Part shown: positions 9,533 through 18,576 of the stretch, in pieces
Layout: the number at the start of each line of letters is the position of its first letter
How positions within the stretch are numbered: the first letter of the stretch is position 1
Origin: Ulvibacter algarum
GTDB taxonomy: Bacteria > Bacteroidota > Bacteroidia > Flavobacteriales > Flavobacteriaceae
Direction: 5' to 3'
Length of the DNA stretch: 64,000 nt
Assembly: GCA_947488905.1 (NCBI GenBank)
Contig: CANLBJ010000003.1
Coordinates: 124,001-188,000, forward strand
Notes under the pieces: generated by a model
The model's database searches: none
Seen by the model: only the letters and a program-made list of their open reading frames with translations
What the model was told of the DNA's origin: nothing
Position numbers and translations under genes: made by a program

Positions 9533-9540
9533 TACCTTTG
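9533..9540 (+). promoter_or_regulatory. Candidate -7 element for engB
   Basis: TACCTTTG matches TAnnTTTG and lies 23 bp before the engB ATG. A TTTG at 9504-9507 is 25 bp upstream, slightly longer than the usual spacing. Confidence 0.5.
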
Positions 9541-9563
9541 CAGCCCGCTAAAGGACATTTACC

Positions 9564-10163
9564 ATGAAAATAAAATCTGCAGAATTTATAATAAGCAACA
9601 GTGAAGTTGCAAAATGCCCTAAAGACAGATTACCTGAGTATGCCTTTATAGGCCGCAGTAATGTAGGGAAATCTTCTTTGATCAACATGCTTGTAGATCA
9701 AAAAAACATGGCCAAAACATCTGGCCGTCCAGGTAAAACACAGCTTATTAACCACTTTTTGATTAATAAAAACTGGTTCTTAGTAGATTTACCAGGGTAT
9801 GGATATGCCCGTGTGTCTAAAAAAGCGAAGAAAACCTTTCAGCGTTTTATTACAGATTATTTTGAGAAACGTGAGCAACTAGTTTTAGCTTTTGTGCTAG
9901 TAGATTGTCGCCACGAGCCACAACCTATAGACCAAGAGTTTATGGAGTATCTAGGTGAGCGTGGCATACCTTTTCATATAATCTTCACCAAGACAGACAA
10001 ACTTAAACCAGGCGCACTTGTAAGAAACTTAAAAGCTTATGAAGATAAGATGTTAGAAACTTGGGAAGAGATGCCTAAAAGCTTTATCACTTCGGCTAGT
10101 AAGTATGAGGGACGTGATGAGCTGCTTAATTATATTGGAGAGCTGAATGAGGCTGATTTTTAA
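9564..10163 (+). CDS. engB: Ribosome biogenesis GTP-binding protein EngB (YsxC/YihA)
   Basis: Small essential-type GTPase implicated in assembly of the large ribosomal subunit. The 199-residue protein has the family length. Motifs in order: G1 GRSNVGKSS, switch region [14 protein letters not shown]3 DLPGYGYA, G4 TKTDK and the TSA-like G5 element ITSAS. It is convergent with the minus-strand gld genes. Confidence 0.96.
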   Translation: MKIKSAEFIISNSEVAKCPKDRLPEYAFIGRSNVGKSSLINMLVDQKNMAKTSGRPGKTQLINHFLINKNWFLVDLPGYGYARVSKKAKKTFQRFITDYFEKREQLVLAFVLVDCRHEPQPIDQEFMEYLGERGIPFHIIFTKTDKLKPGALVRNLKAYEDKMLETWEEMPKSFITSASKYEGRDELLNYIGELNEADF

Positions 10164-10220
10164 GACAACCCACAACTACTAAATTAAAAAACCCACGGAA
10201 AGGGTATCCCTAAACAAACT

Positions 10221-10589
10221 CTAACTCTTTAACCCATCTTCTACAAGTTTGATCAAATCATCTTGAGTAGTAACAGCATTTAAAACTTCTGTAGTAATAA
10301 AAACACTAAGCCCATTAGCATCACTACTTAATACGATAGGAAAAGTAAAAGCTGGCAGCCATTTAGACTTATACTGTTTTAAAAATTCATCTTTATGTAG
10401 AAAAGACATTTCTACCTTTGAAGACTCTCTGTAAGAAGCCCAAACTTTAGATTCTGTAAAAACACCGTGAGTTATACTACACAAACTACACTCATACGTA
10501 GAAGGGCTCACTATTTTATGAACGCTATCTAGTAATCCGTTAATTTTACCTGCATTGGCATTATAGATAAAAACGAGTTTTTCTACCAC
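10221..10589 (-). CDS. Conserved hypothetical protein with a CxxC-containing segment
   Basis: I do not recognise a named family. The 122-residue protein begins KLVFIYNANAGKINGLLDS and has a YECSLCSITHG segment at about 32-42, a potential metal or redox pair. No signal peptide or membrane helix is seen. It starts at the last base of gldC, so it is probably co-transcribed with gldB and gldC, and similar small proteins occur widely in Bacteroidota. A P-loop is absent, so a GTPase annotation would not be supported. Confidence 0.75.
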   Translation of the reverse strand: MVEKLVFIYNANAGKINGLLDSVHKIVSPSTYECSLCSITHGVFTESKVWASYRESSKVEMSFLHKDEFLKQYKSKWLPAFTFPIVLSSDANGLSVFITTEVLNAVTTQDDLIKLVEDGLKS

Positions 10590-10930
10590 TATTTTTTATT
10601 TTGCTTCAATTCTAGTTTTTCTGCAAAGTAGTCGCAAAAATCCTTCATAGTATCTGTCATTTTCTCATCATTAGTCGCACGGTAAAAAGTATCTGCCATA
10701 GCACTTAATGTTTGGTGAAAAAATATTTTCATTTCATCAAGCGGCATGTCTTTTGTCCATAAATCTATACGCAAAGCCTCTTTAGCTTTATGATCCCAAA
10801 CAGCAAGCATCATCGCTTTAGTTTCTTGATCTTTAATGCCACCATCTGTTGCTGTCCACTTTAATGCTTCTGGTATTTTATTTTCGTCTAGAGCGACATC
10901 TATCTTTATTTCTGAGGTATGTTTTGCCAT
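10589..10930 (-). CDS. gldC: Gliding motility protein GldC
   Basis: GldC is a small cytoplasmic protein found with GldB in gliding Bacteroidota; in Flavobacterium johnsoniae it supports efficient gliding without being strictly required. The 113-residue sequence has the family's features: EIKIDVALDENKIPEALKW at the N-terminus, AVWDHKAKEALRIDLWTKDM, and a C-terminal FCDYFAEKLEL. It is a soluble protein without signal peptide. It overlaps the gldB stop by one base. Confidence 0.93.
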   Translation of the reverse strand: MAKHTSEIKIDVALDENKIPEALKWTATDGGIKDQETKAMMLAVWDHKAKEALRIDLWTKDMPLDEMKIFFHQTLSAMADTFYRATNDEKMTDTMKDFCDYFAEKLELKQNKK

Positions 10931-11892
10931 TAGTCTTTTTTTGGTTTGTATTTAGAGTTGATATAAATCTCGTCTGCTGGTTTTTTAAGTAATTCTAACA
11001 CGGTTACTTCTGGATTCTTATCCATATAAGCACGCACTATTTGCCATCCCATATAACGCCCTAAACGCCCCGGAGAATCATTATCTATCTCTAAGTAAAA
11101 TTTTGAAAACGGAGCAGGGTTTAAAAATCGTTTTGGCAACTCTTCATCTGTGCTATATAGCATTTCTTTTTCTATAAAATAACGCCACATATAAATCTCA
11201 TTCTCTTTTGTCCATGTCATTTGATCTTCTGAGTAGCCTATCACCTCTGCTTCTGTACTTGAAGGAGAAACCATTTCTGTTAGATAAAGGGCTTTACCGT
11301 AATAAATCATTTGCGCTAAAAAAGTGCGATTTTTAGGTTGTGATATTAATTGCCTCGCATATACATCTGCAATATCAGGACCAATACGTGAGGGCTCTAG
11401 GTTTTGAGCTATAAAACTAGAAATACCTTCATAAAAATAATGGTCTTTCCCCAGGTAATTATCTAGAGACACCACCAACAAACTATCTGCTGCAATCACC
11501 TTATTCTGATAATCAACATCACTAGTTACTGTGTAAATAGTGGGTGATTTAAACTGCGGAAAATAATATTTAAAATGCTGAAACAAAGGTTTTATTGTCT
11601 CTTCTAAAACCACATTATCTGCAAACGCCTTTTCTGTCTCTATGTTTAATTGCTCCTGTATGGTATCTGTTAATCGCTGCTCCCAGATACTATCTGGCAC
11701 TTGTTTAGGGAAAAACAAAGGATATTCTTTTTTAAGCTTAGGCAAGTCTTTTTGTTCCGCTTTCGCGAAAATTTTATCAAACCGAGTAATATTTACGTCC
11801 ATTGGGATTTGGGCGATTTCTTGCTCCAACTTGTTCTCGTCCTCACAGCCGACAAGTAATATGAGACAAAAAATTATAAGGTATTTTTTCAT
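10930..11892 (-). CDS. gldB: Gliding motility lipoprotein GldB
   Basis: Predicted lipoprotein needed for gliding motility and associated T9SS function in flavobacteria. The signal peptide ends in a lipobox with the modified Cys at residue 16 (ILLVGC). The mature part begins with the characteristic PMDVNITRFDKIFAKA segment. It also shows WTKENEIYMWRYFIEKEMLYS and the C-terminal PGRLGRYMGWQIVRAYM, both typical of the family. Length is 320 residues. It is the first gene of the gldB-gldC-unknown operon. The GCTTTCGCGAAAA word lies inside it at 11759-11771. Confidence 0.94.
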   Translation of the reverse strand: MKKYLIIFCLILLVGCEDENKLEQEIAQIPMDVNITRFDKIFAKAEQKDLPKLKKEYPLFFPKQVPDSIWEQRLTDTIQEQLNIETEKAFADNVVLEETIKPLFQHFKYYFPQFKSPTIYTVTSDVDYQNKVIAADSLLVVSLDNYLGKDHYFYEGISSFIAQNLEPSRIGPDIADVYARQLISQPKNRTFLAQMIYYGKALYLTEMVSPSSTEAEVIGYSEDQMTWTKENEIYMWRYFIEKEMLYSTDEELPKRFLNPAPFSKFYLEIDNDSPGRLGRYMGWQIVRAYMDKNPEVTVLELLKKPADEIYINSKYKPKKD

Positions 11893-12134
11893 AAGAGATG
11901 GTTTAACGTGTGTTTAACGCCGTTTACTTTTATAAATTTTGTTTTTGTTTACATTTGTGATGCAAAGATACTTTAATTAGCAGCAAGAAGAAAGACCAGT
12001 ATGCTGAAAGAAGAAACAGAAAAGGAGGAAATTTAAAGTTGAAAGCAAGAATTTTTGAATACATATAATTGTAAAGCAAAAGTTCAATTATATCACAAGA
12101 CAACAATTAATAATATTTCAGAAAAAACAATACT
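11893..12134. other. Divergent intergenic region between gldB and nadE
   Basis: The region is AT-rich and holds promoter-like words in both directions. On the minus strand TATCTTTG (11963-11970) could serve gldB; on the plus strand TACATTTG (11950-11957) could serve nadE. No convincing -33 partner was found for either. I see no RNA gene or repeat. Confidence 0.35.
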
Positions 12135-12926
12135 ATGCAAAACGAAAAAGTGACTCAATACATTGTAAACTGGCTAAAAGATTATGCAGTAAAAGCAAAC
12201 ATGGAAGGTTTTGTAGTAGGTGTTAGCGGTGGGATTGACAGTGCAGTTACCTCTAGTCTTTGTGCCAGCACTGGTTTGCGCACTCTCTGTGTAGAAATGC
12301 CTATACACCAAGGCCCTAATCAAGTAGCTAGAGGAAAAGAACACATAGCCCAACTTAAAAAGCGTTTTGCAAATGTGACAGATTGCACAGTAGATCTTAC
12401 ACCTGTTTTTGAGTCTTTTAAAGAACAAGCCCCACTTACAACTGATGATCAATTTTTAGATTTATCACTAGCAAACACACGTGCTCGTTTAAGAATGTCT
12501 ACACTCTATTATTTTGCAGGACTGCATAGATATCTTGTAGCAGGAACAGGTAATAAAGTAGAAGATTTTGGCGTAGGTTTTTATACAAAATACGGTGATG
12601 GCGGTGTAGACTTAAGCCCTATTGCAGATTTAATGAAGAGTGAGGTTTATAAAATAGCAGAAGTATTAAAAGTACCAGAATCAATTATGAATGCCGCACC
12701 TACAGATGGCCTTTTTGGCGATAGCAGAACAGATGAAGATCAAATAGGCGCGAGTTACGATGAACTAGAATGGGCTATGAAAATGCAGGATGAAGGCAAG
12801 ACTAAAAGTGACTTTACGGGTCGTGAGAGTACAGTATTTGAACTATACACAAGACTCAATAGAGCAAACCAGCACAAAATGAATCCCATCCCAGTCTGCG
12901 AGATACCTGGTTTATTGAGAGAATAA
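12135..12926 (+). CDS. nadE: NH3-dependent NAD+ synthetase NadE
   Basis: Cytoplasmic amidotransferase-family enzyme that converts nicotinic acid adenine dinucleotide to NAD+ with ATP and ammonia. The ATP-pyrophosphatase loop SGGIDS is at residues 31-36. The NAD-synthase segments AGTGNKVEDFGVGFYTKYGDGGVDLSP (read in two halves) and TDGLFGDSRTDEDQIG follow. At 263 residues there is no N-terminal glutaminase domain, so ammonia is the direct donor or comes from a partner. Confidence 0.95.
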   Translation: MQNEKVTQYIVNWLKDYAVKANMEGFVVGVSGGIDSAVTSSLCASTGLRTLCVEMPIHQGPNQVARGKEHIAQLKKRFANVTDCTVDLTPVFESFKEQAPLTTDDQFLDLSLANTRARLRMSTLYYFAGLHRYLVAGTGNKVEDFGVGFYTKYGDGGVDLSPIADLMKSEVYKIAEVLKVPESIMNAAPTDGLFGDSRTDEDQIGASYDELEWAMKMQDEGKTKSDFTGRESTVFELYTRLNRANQHKMNPIPVCEIPGLLRE

Positions 12927-13069
12927 TTGTGATTGAACGAATTTTCCTGCTTTTTATCTAAAACACCGACAAAGGCTTATTTTAATACCTAACTTTGTTA
13001 GGATAAACTAGAAATTGACAAGAGTTTTAACATCACAGTTTAGCTTTTATTAAGAATATTTTCCAAAAC

Positions 13070-13702
13070 ATGAAAACCCTACTCATAGCAGACAATCACC
13101 CCATAGTTAGAAAAGGCATCTCTTGCTTATTAAAGAAAAAGAGTGATTATACTATAGCAGGTAAAGCTTCAAATGCAGAAGAATTATACCAACAATTAGA
13201 GCTTATCAAGCCTGACATTTTAATCATGGAGATTGATATGCCTCAAATAAACGGTATAAACTCATTGCGTACTATTAAGGAAAAACATCCCGAAACCAGA
13301 ATTCTAATTTACTCTACACACCCAGAAGAGATTTACGCTTTAAGATCAATTAAAACTGGAGCAGCAGGTTATGTGCCAAAGACAGCATCTACAAAAACAT
13401 TTTTAAAAGCTTTAAAACGAGTTGCTAAAGGTGGTATATTTTTAAATGCCGAATTAACTTCTACTTTTACAAGTAGAAACGTAGGAGAGTCTACAGCAAT
13501 AAGCAGATACAAAAAACTATCTTCTCGTGAGATTGAGGTACTTAATTTACTATCTAGCGGTAAACGCAACAAAGACATTGCAAACGCACTAGATATTAAT
13601 GAAAAAACAGTAAGCACGTATAAAACTCGTTTGCTCAAAAAACTTAAAGTAGATAACCTAGCAGATCTTATTCACCAGTCTAGAATGTTTCAATTTAGAT
13701 AG
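13070..13702 (+). CDS. NarL/LuxR-type response regulator with Glu in place of the phospho-acceptor Asp
   Basis: A 210-residue protein with a receiver domain (about 1-120) and a C-terminal LuxR-type helix-turn-helix (about 145-205; LSSREIEVLNLLSSGKRNKDIA). Aligned by eye with NarL receivers, the phospho-acceptor is Glu54 (PDILIMEIDMP, where PDxxLMDxxMP is usual), and the acidic pair reads D8-N9 instead of D-D. The conserved Ser82 and Lys104 remain. Glu at this site often mimics the phosphorylated state, so the protein may be constitutively active. No sensor kinase gene is adjacent. A perfect 6-bp inverted repeat (CCTAAC/GTTAGG) lies upstream at 12988-13002. Confidence 0.9.
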   Translation: MKTLLIADNHPIVRKGISCLLKKKSDYTIAGKASNAEELYQQLELIKPDILIMEIDMPQINGINSLRTIKEKHPETRILIYSTHPEEIYALRSIKTGAAGYVPKTASTKTFLKALKRVAKGGIFLNAELTSTFTSRNVGESTAISRYKKLSSREIEVLNLLSSGKRNKDIANALDINEKTVSTYKTRLLKKLKVDNLADLIHQSRMFQFR

Positions 13703-13712
13703 GCTTAAGCAC

Positions 13713-15686
13713 TTACAGCACCCTTCTTAACTTCTCTGCCAGCACGTATTTTAATCCCTGGTAGTCCATTATTGATTGCATAAACTCTTTTGTGTCTGCA
13801 TTTGTGTTTTCTTTTACACTTGTAGAAAGCTCTGTGATTTTTTGAGATATTAAATGGCGTCTTAAATTAAGTATGGTCTCACTAACTAATTGAGAAATAC
13901 CCTGTGATTTTTTCTTCACATAAATCTCTTTACGCTCCCAATCATGGAGTACATACTTCTCATCTTCCATTAATATAGAAGAGATTGCAGAAGATTTTTC
14001 TGGGTCTAATTGATTTAAAAATGACGTTAATTGTACTTCTTGTTTTTGATTTAAGTGCTCAATAATATCATAATAAACCTCCTTAAATTCATTATTCGCA
14101 AACTCTACCTCATCATCTTGCAAATCAAGAAATATTTTTTCGAACACCTTTGATTTAACCATTTCTGGTTTTAATATAATCTCACCTTCATCATCAGACT
14201 CTAATAATAAATCTTCAAACTCTTGTTCTTCTTCACCGTACAACAACAACAACTCTATTATTTTGCGTTCTAACTCCCATAGTACATCTACCTTCTTGGC
14301 TTTTGTTTTTGGTGTTTGTACAATATCAAAAGGTTGCGGTGCATTTGCCCTACCTTTATCTGCATCTTTATTAGCGTCTCTTTTATCTTTTTGTAAGATT
14401 TGGGCAAGTGTATTAAATAATACATCTTCACTAATATCCATAATACGACTACACTCTTGTATGTAGACCTCACGCTTTATAACATCTGGTATCTTTGCGA
14501 TACTCTCTACCATATCTCTAATAGTCTGCGCTTTTTTTAGCGGGTCATTCTTAGCGTCTGTGGCAAGTAAAGAAGCTTTAAACTGTATAAAATCTTGGGC
14601 ATTATCTTCAAGAAAACGATTTAAATCTTCTAGACTATTATTTTTTGCAAAACTATCTGGATCTTCTCCCTCAGGAAAAGTACAGATATGCACATTCATA
14701 CCTTGCTCTAATATTAAATCTATACCACGCAAAGATGCTCTTAAACCAGCAGCATCACCATCAAACAACACCGTGATATTCTTTGTTAGTCTATTAATAA
14801 GTCTAATCTGCTCTGATGTTAAAGCAGTACCAGAAGAAGAAACAACATTCTTAACCCCTCTTTGATAGAACTGGATTACATCTGTATACCCTTCAACTAA
14901 AAAACAATTATCTTCTTTTGCTATAGACTGTTTTGCATGATAAATACCATATAACACTTTACTCTTGTGATAGATATCACTCTCTGGAGAGTTTAAATAT
15001 TTTGCTGCTTTCTTATCTGTTTTTAAAATACGGCCACCAAAACCTAAAGTACGACCACTCATACTTTGAATAGGAAACATCACCCTACCTTTAAAGCGGT
15101 CAAACTGTTTCTCACCTTTAACTATAGACAACCCTGTTTTTTCTAAAAACTCAAGTTTATAAGCCTTTTTAATAGCGTGATCTGTAAACGCACTCCACTC
15201 GTCAAGAGAATATCCTAATTGAAATTCTTTAATTGTTTCATCTGTAAAACCACGTTCTTTAAAATAAGACAAACCTATAGCCTTCCCTAATTCTGTATTT
15301 GTTAAGGTGTGATGAAAATAATCTTTTGCAAACTCGCTAACTAGATACAAACTCTCTCGCTCATCTGCGGCTTCTTTCTGCTCATCTGTTTGCACAGTTT
15401 CTTCAATCTCAATACCGTATTTTTTTGCTAAATATTTTATAGCCTCTGGATATGTAAAGTGCTCGTGCTCCATTAAAAATGCAACAACATTACCACCTTT
15501 ACCACTAGAAAAATCTTTCCATATCTGTTTTACCGGCGAGACCATAAAACTTGGACTACGCTCATCTGTAAAAGGACTTAGCCCTTTATAGTTGCTTCCA
15601 GATTTTTTGAGTTGTACATAGTCACCAATTACCTCCTCTACACGGGCGGTTTCAAAAACATTATCAATGGTGGTTCTACTTATCAT
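13713..15686 (-). CDS. dnaG: DNA primase DnaG, without zinc-finger ligands
   Basis: Replicative primase of 657 residues. The N-terminal CHC2-type domain is recognisable (SPFTDERSPSFMVSP...GNVVAFLMEHE), but the four zinc ligands of E. coli DnaG align with S37, T40, D58 and S61. The RNA-polymerase core follows, with the TOPRIM signatures VEGYTDVIQF and LFDGDAAG intact. The C-terminal region is a helical helicase-interaction type. Loss of the zinc ligands appears to be normal in Flavobacteriaceae from memory. The start is set by ISRTTIDNVFETARVEEVIGDYV, which matches other DnaG N-termini. Confidence 0.95.
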   Translation of the reverse strand: MISRTTIDNVFETARVEEVIGDYVQLKKSGSNYKGLSPFTDERSPSFMVSPVKQIWKDFSSGKGGNVVAFLMEHEHFTYPEAIKYLAKKYGIEIEETVQTDEQKEAADERESLYLVSEFAKDYFHHTLTNTELGKAIGLSYFKERGFTDETIKEFQLGYSLDEWSAFTDHAIKKAYKLEFLEKTGLSIVKGEKQFDRFKGRVMFPIQSMSGRTLGFGGRILKTDKKAAKYLNSPESDIYHKSKVLYGIYHAKQSIAKEDNCFLVEGYTDVIQFYQRGVKNVVSSSGTALTSEQIRLINRLTKNITVLFDGDAAGLRASLRGIDLILEQGMNVHICTFPEGEDPDSFAKNNSLEDLNRFLEDNAQDFIQFKASLLATDAKNDPLKKAQTIRDMVESIAKIPDVIKREVYIQECSRIMDISEDVLFNTLAQILQKDKRDANKDADKGRANAPQPFDIVQTPKTKAKKVDVLWELERKIIELLLLYGEEEQEFEDLLLESDDEGEIILKPEMVKSKVFEKIFLDLQDDEVEFANNEFKEVYYDIIEHLNQKQEVQLTSFLNQLDPEKSSAISSILMEDEKYVLHDWERKEIYVKKKSQGISQLVSETILNLRRHLISQKITELSTSVKENTNADTKEFMQSIMDYQGLKYVLAEKLRRVL

Positions 15687-15687
15687 A

Positions 15688-15703
15688 TTTCGACTCCGCT
15701 CAA
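15688..15703. repeat. Dispersed intergenic repeat fragment, TTTCGACTCCGCTCAA
   Basis: Directly upstream of dnaG. The word belongs to the 'TCGA-TGCGCTCA' group of short repeats I recognise from many Bacteroidota genomes and is related to the copy at 600-622. A weak inverted repeat (CCAGA...TCTGG) follows at 15715-15733. The remaining intergenic DNA up to 15821 shows nothing else except a copy of the TTTCCGAAGT word at 15799-15808. Confidence 0.45.
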
Positions 15704-15821
15704 TATACGAGGGCTCCAGATTTAAAATTTCTGGTTTAAGGTTTAAATACTTAAAATTTCAGAATGTAAAGGTTATAATTTGTAGTCAACTTTTAAACTT
15801 TCCGAAGTGAATATTATCAAC

Positions 15822-15853
15822 AAAAAAAGGTTTCATTACTGAAACCTCTTTCT
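15822..15853 (-). terminator. Rho-independent terminator of the sigma/anti-sigma/OMP operon
   Basis: Read on the minus strand, AGGTTTC and GAAACCT form a stem with a short loop, followed by a run of seven T. It lies about 30 bp after the stop codon of the outer-membrane protein gene at 15882. Confidence 0.8.
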
Positions 15854-15881
15854 TGACTAACACTTATAATAGAATCTTAAC

Positions 15882-16937
15882 TTAATCCATATCAAAACGG
15901 AGCCCGAGAGACACATTTTGAACAGCTGTTGGATTATCTTTAAAAACATCATTAAGATCATATTTTACATATAAAGCCGTAGTACCCCAACCTAAATAAC
16001 CACTTAAACCATAAATTAGATTATTTGTATTGTACCCTGCTTTAAGTTTGTCTTTTCTGTTTTCGCCATCATCTTTATATTTTAATTTCTGAATGGTTCT
16101 TAAATTTACACCAGCATACCCACCTAGACCTATTCTAAACTTCTTATATGTTGAGTATCTAAAATAATCTTCATTTTCTATCTTTTTTGAAGGCCCAAAC
16201 TCAAAATGAACAGGGATCACTAGATTATCCATTCTAAACTTTGATTTCTTTAAATCTAATGGATAGGTCTGTAATACAGTCTGGTCACCTGTATCTACTA
16301 AATATTGATTGTCTTCTGCCTTTAGCCCATTAAACTGAAAAGAAAAACCATATTTTACCCTTAGCCAGTTATGATTTTTAAATACTCTTGTTTTCCAGGC
16401 TACGCCTAGCTCTGCAAATCTACTACCGCCTATACTATATGGAGAATCATCTAGACTTTGCCCATCTCCCACTACATTGTTTAAACCAAATGCAAAAACC
16501 AGATCTGACGAGGTTCTACGGTCATAAACAATCTCTTTCTCTTTATTTACACCTACATTAATAACACGCTCATTACCATCTTCACCACCTAGTGTAATTT
16601 TAAACCCAACCGTTTCTGTTTCTTCACTTAGGCTACCGTTGCGTTCTAAGAGCGCCATTTTGTTATCAATTATGGCAACTTTATTTTCTATATTAAGTGC
16701 TCTTTTTTCTGCAGCTTCTCTTTTAAGACCATCTGCTACCTCTGCAGTTATTTCTTTTTTATCTAGCCTTTTATTTATTGCCTCCACTTCTATTTTTAGA
16801 GCATCTTTCTCTTCTTGGATCACTTGCTCCTTTGCTTGTATTAAAGTTTCTAATGCAGTAGTTGTCTCTTGTGCAACCCCCATTGTTAAGGCCGTAAGCC
16901 ATAACAGAATCCCTATTGTAATAGTTTTAAGTTTCAT
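15882..16937 (-). CDS. Outer-membrane beta-barrel protein with N-terminal coiled coil
   Basis: Predicted exported protein of 351 residues, with a signal peptide at 1-22 ending MGVAQ. A charged heptad-like stretch (about 25-105, LIQAKEQVIQEEKDALKIE type) suggests a periplasmic coiled coil. The rest has alternating amphipathic beta strands with aromatic girdles and ends in LGLRFDMD, typical of barrel proteins. I do not recognise a named family. It is the last gene of an operon with an ECF sigma factor and its putative anti-sigma factor, so it may be a regulon target or an envelope sensor component. Confidence 0.75.
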   Translation of the reverse strand: MKLKTITIGILLWLTALTMGVAQETTTALETLIQAKEQVIQEEKDALKIEVEAINKRLDKKEITAEVADGLKREAAEKRALNIENKVAIIDNKMALLERNGSLSEETETVGFKITLGGEDGNERVINVGVNKEKEIVYDRRTSSDLVFAFGLNNVVGDGQSLDDSPYSIGGSRFAELGVAWKTRVFKNHNWLRVKYGFSFQFNGLKAEDNQYLVDTGDQTVLQTYPLDLKKSKFRMDNLVIPVHFEFGPSKKIENEDYFRYSTYKKFRIGLGGYAGVNLRTIQKLKYKDDGENRKDKLKAGYNTNNLIYGLSGYLGWGTTALYVKYDLNDVFKDNPTAVQNVSLGLRFDMD

Positions 16938-17044
16938 AATTTTTTAATTTTAGATGTAGCTATCCCTCCCTCACTTTTATAAGAGAGGTGCAGACTACGT
17001 GATTGATGAATGATTTTACCCAGTAATACTGAGCATATTTTTAT

Positions 17045-17821
17045 TTAATTATTACGGTCTACTACTGCAGTCCTTATTTTAGAAAAGCCGTCTCCTAGCG
17101 CATCAAAGACTTTATCTCTAAAAGATTTTTCTAGCTCAAACTCTACGTCGTTTAATAGTGCCGTTGCATCTATTTTAGATTCATTAAGTATACGCTCTGT
17201 TGCAAGATCTCTTTGGGCATTTAATAGTAGTGCATCTATTTCTGCCGCAGAAACTGTGTTATTTTCTTTCTGTATATTTTGTACTGCAGCGACAACCTCG
17301 TCTACTTTATTACTAAATATAATCTCTTTATTTATTGCTTCGGAAATATTCTGGTTTGAAGCTTTCTCTTTTTCATTAACTGCTACACTAGTATTTTGAA
17401 CCGCTGGCACTATCTTTTTTGTTTTCTTACTTACTTTTGTTTCACTTGCTATCACTGGAGCATTTTTCTTATTTACAATAACAGGTTTATTTTTATCCAC
17501 TATAACCTTTGGCGTTTCTGCTAGCTGAGTTTCGGTTTTTAAAATTTCCGAAGTGCTTGGTATCTCTATACTAGGGCTCTCCACTTTTATGTCTACCATT
17601 TGCTTATCTGCTTGTGAGTCTACATTAAAGAAAAACTGAGATGCAACTAATAACATACCTACAATGCTTGCCGCGATAGCGTACCAAATAATCACAGGTC
17701 TTTTTTTACCTTGCTCTTTGTCAAGCTTTGCTTCTAACTTGTCCCAAGCCACAGCAGATGGTGCAATCTCTCGCTCCTCAAACTGCTCTCTTATATGATC
17801 TTCTAATTTAATGGGTGCCAT
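17045..17821 (-). CDS. Putative anti-sigma factor, single-pass membrane protein
   Basis: A 258-residue protein with a short cytoplasmic N-terminus (LEDHIREQFEEREIAPSAVAWDKLEAKLD), one membrane helix at about 43-65 and a low-complexity, Lys/Val-rich periplasmic part. The N-terminal module is common in Bacteroidota proteins encoded just after ECF sigma factors. The gene overlaps the sigma gene by 14 bp. No classical zinc anti-sigma motif (HxxxCxxC) is present, so the role is inferred from topology and context. Two copies of the CTTCGGAAAT word lie inside it (17337-17350 and 17541-17554). Confidence 0.7.
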   Translation of the reverse strand: MAPIKLEDHIREQFEEREIAPSAVAWDKLEAKLDKEQGKKRPVIIWYAIAASIVGMLLVASQFFFNVDSQADKQMVDIKVESPSIEIPSTSEILKTETQLAETPKVIVDKNKPVIVNKKNAPVIASETKVSKKTKKIVPAVQNTSVAVNEKEKASNQNISEAINKEIIFSNKVDEVVAAVQNIQKENNTVSAAEIDALLLNAQRDLATERILNESKIDATALLNDVEFELEKSFRDKVFDALGDGFSKIRTAVVDRNN

Positions 17822-18371
17822 AACTAATCTTGTTTTGCTGGGTTAATCTTGTTTGAAGCATTTTTCTGGCTTTTGATAATTGAGACTTTGAAGTCCCTTC
17901 TGTAATTTTTAACAACTCCGCTATCTCACTATGCTTGTACCCTTCTATCACATAAAGTACAAATACTGTTTTATAACCATCTGGCAAAGTATCTATGAGC
18001 TTTTGTATCTCTTCTACCTCTAGCGCATCATCAATGTATGTTGCATGTTCTTGAGTATCTAAAGCAGTCTCATCTTCAAAACGCAACTTTTTATCTTTAC
18101 GTAATTGTGAGATAGACTCATTAACCATGATCCTTCTTATCCACCCCTCAAAACTACCTAGATCATTAAATGTATCTAGATTTGTAAACACTTTTAAGAA
18201 CCCTGTAAGCATCACCTCTTCTGCTAGGTCATTATTCTTCATATACTTTCTACAAACCCCCATCATTTTTGGAGCAAAGAGTTCAAACAATTCTTGTTGC
18301 GCTCTTCTGTTACCCTTTGCAGCTTTTGCAATGAGTTTATTATAGTTTTTATGTAAAGAAATAAGTTTCAC
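17808..18371 (-). CDS. ECF-type RNA polymerase sigma factor
   Basis: A 187-residue extracytoplasmic-function sigma factor. Region 2 (about 25-75) reads ELFELFAPKMMGVCRKYM...AEEVMLTGFLKVF, and region 4 (about 120-175) contains LPDGYKTVFVLYVIEGYKHSEIAELL with a helix-turn-helix ending KSQLSKARKML. Regions 1 and 3 are missing, as in the ECF group. It probably directs its own operon together with the overlapping anti-sigma gene. The downstream outer-membrane protein points to an envelope-related stimulus. Confidence 0.92.
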   Translation of the reverse strand: MKLISLHKNYNKLIAKAAKGNRRAQQELFELFAPKMMGVCRKYMKNNDLAEEVMLTGFLKVFTNLDTFNDLGSFEGWIRRIMVNESISQLRKDKKLRFEDETALDTQEHATYIDDALEVEEIQKLIDTLPDGYKTVFVLYVIEGYKHSEIAELLKITEGTSKSQLSKARKMLQTRLTQQNKISYGTH

Positions 18372-18576
18372 TTTTTGCTTCGCATTTGCTTCTATAAATA
18401 TAGACGCAGAATTTTTAAAAAGGGTTGCCTGGGTTTTTAAAAGTTAGTAGCTCTCGTTGCATTTTAAGCCAAAAGCTACTGTAAACACTAGAAAAAACAG
18501 GATTTAAAAATTTTAAATAAATTTCTATTTTAAGCTGATAATAAAATAAACTGCGACTGCTACAGAAAATTTTGCA

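Noticed and set aside
12988-13002. CCTAAC-TTT-GTTAGG hairpin as terminator of nadE
   Set aside because: The stem is only 6 bp and lacks a T-tract; it may be an operator but is not convincing as a terminator.
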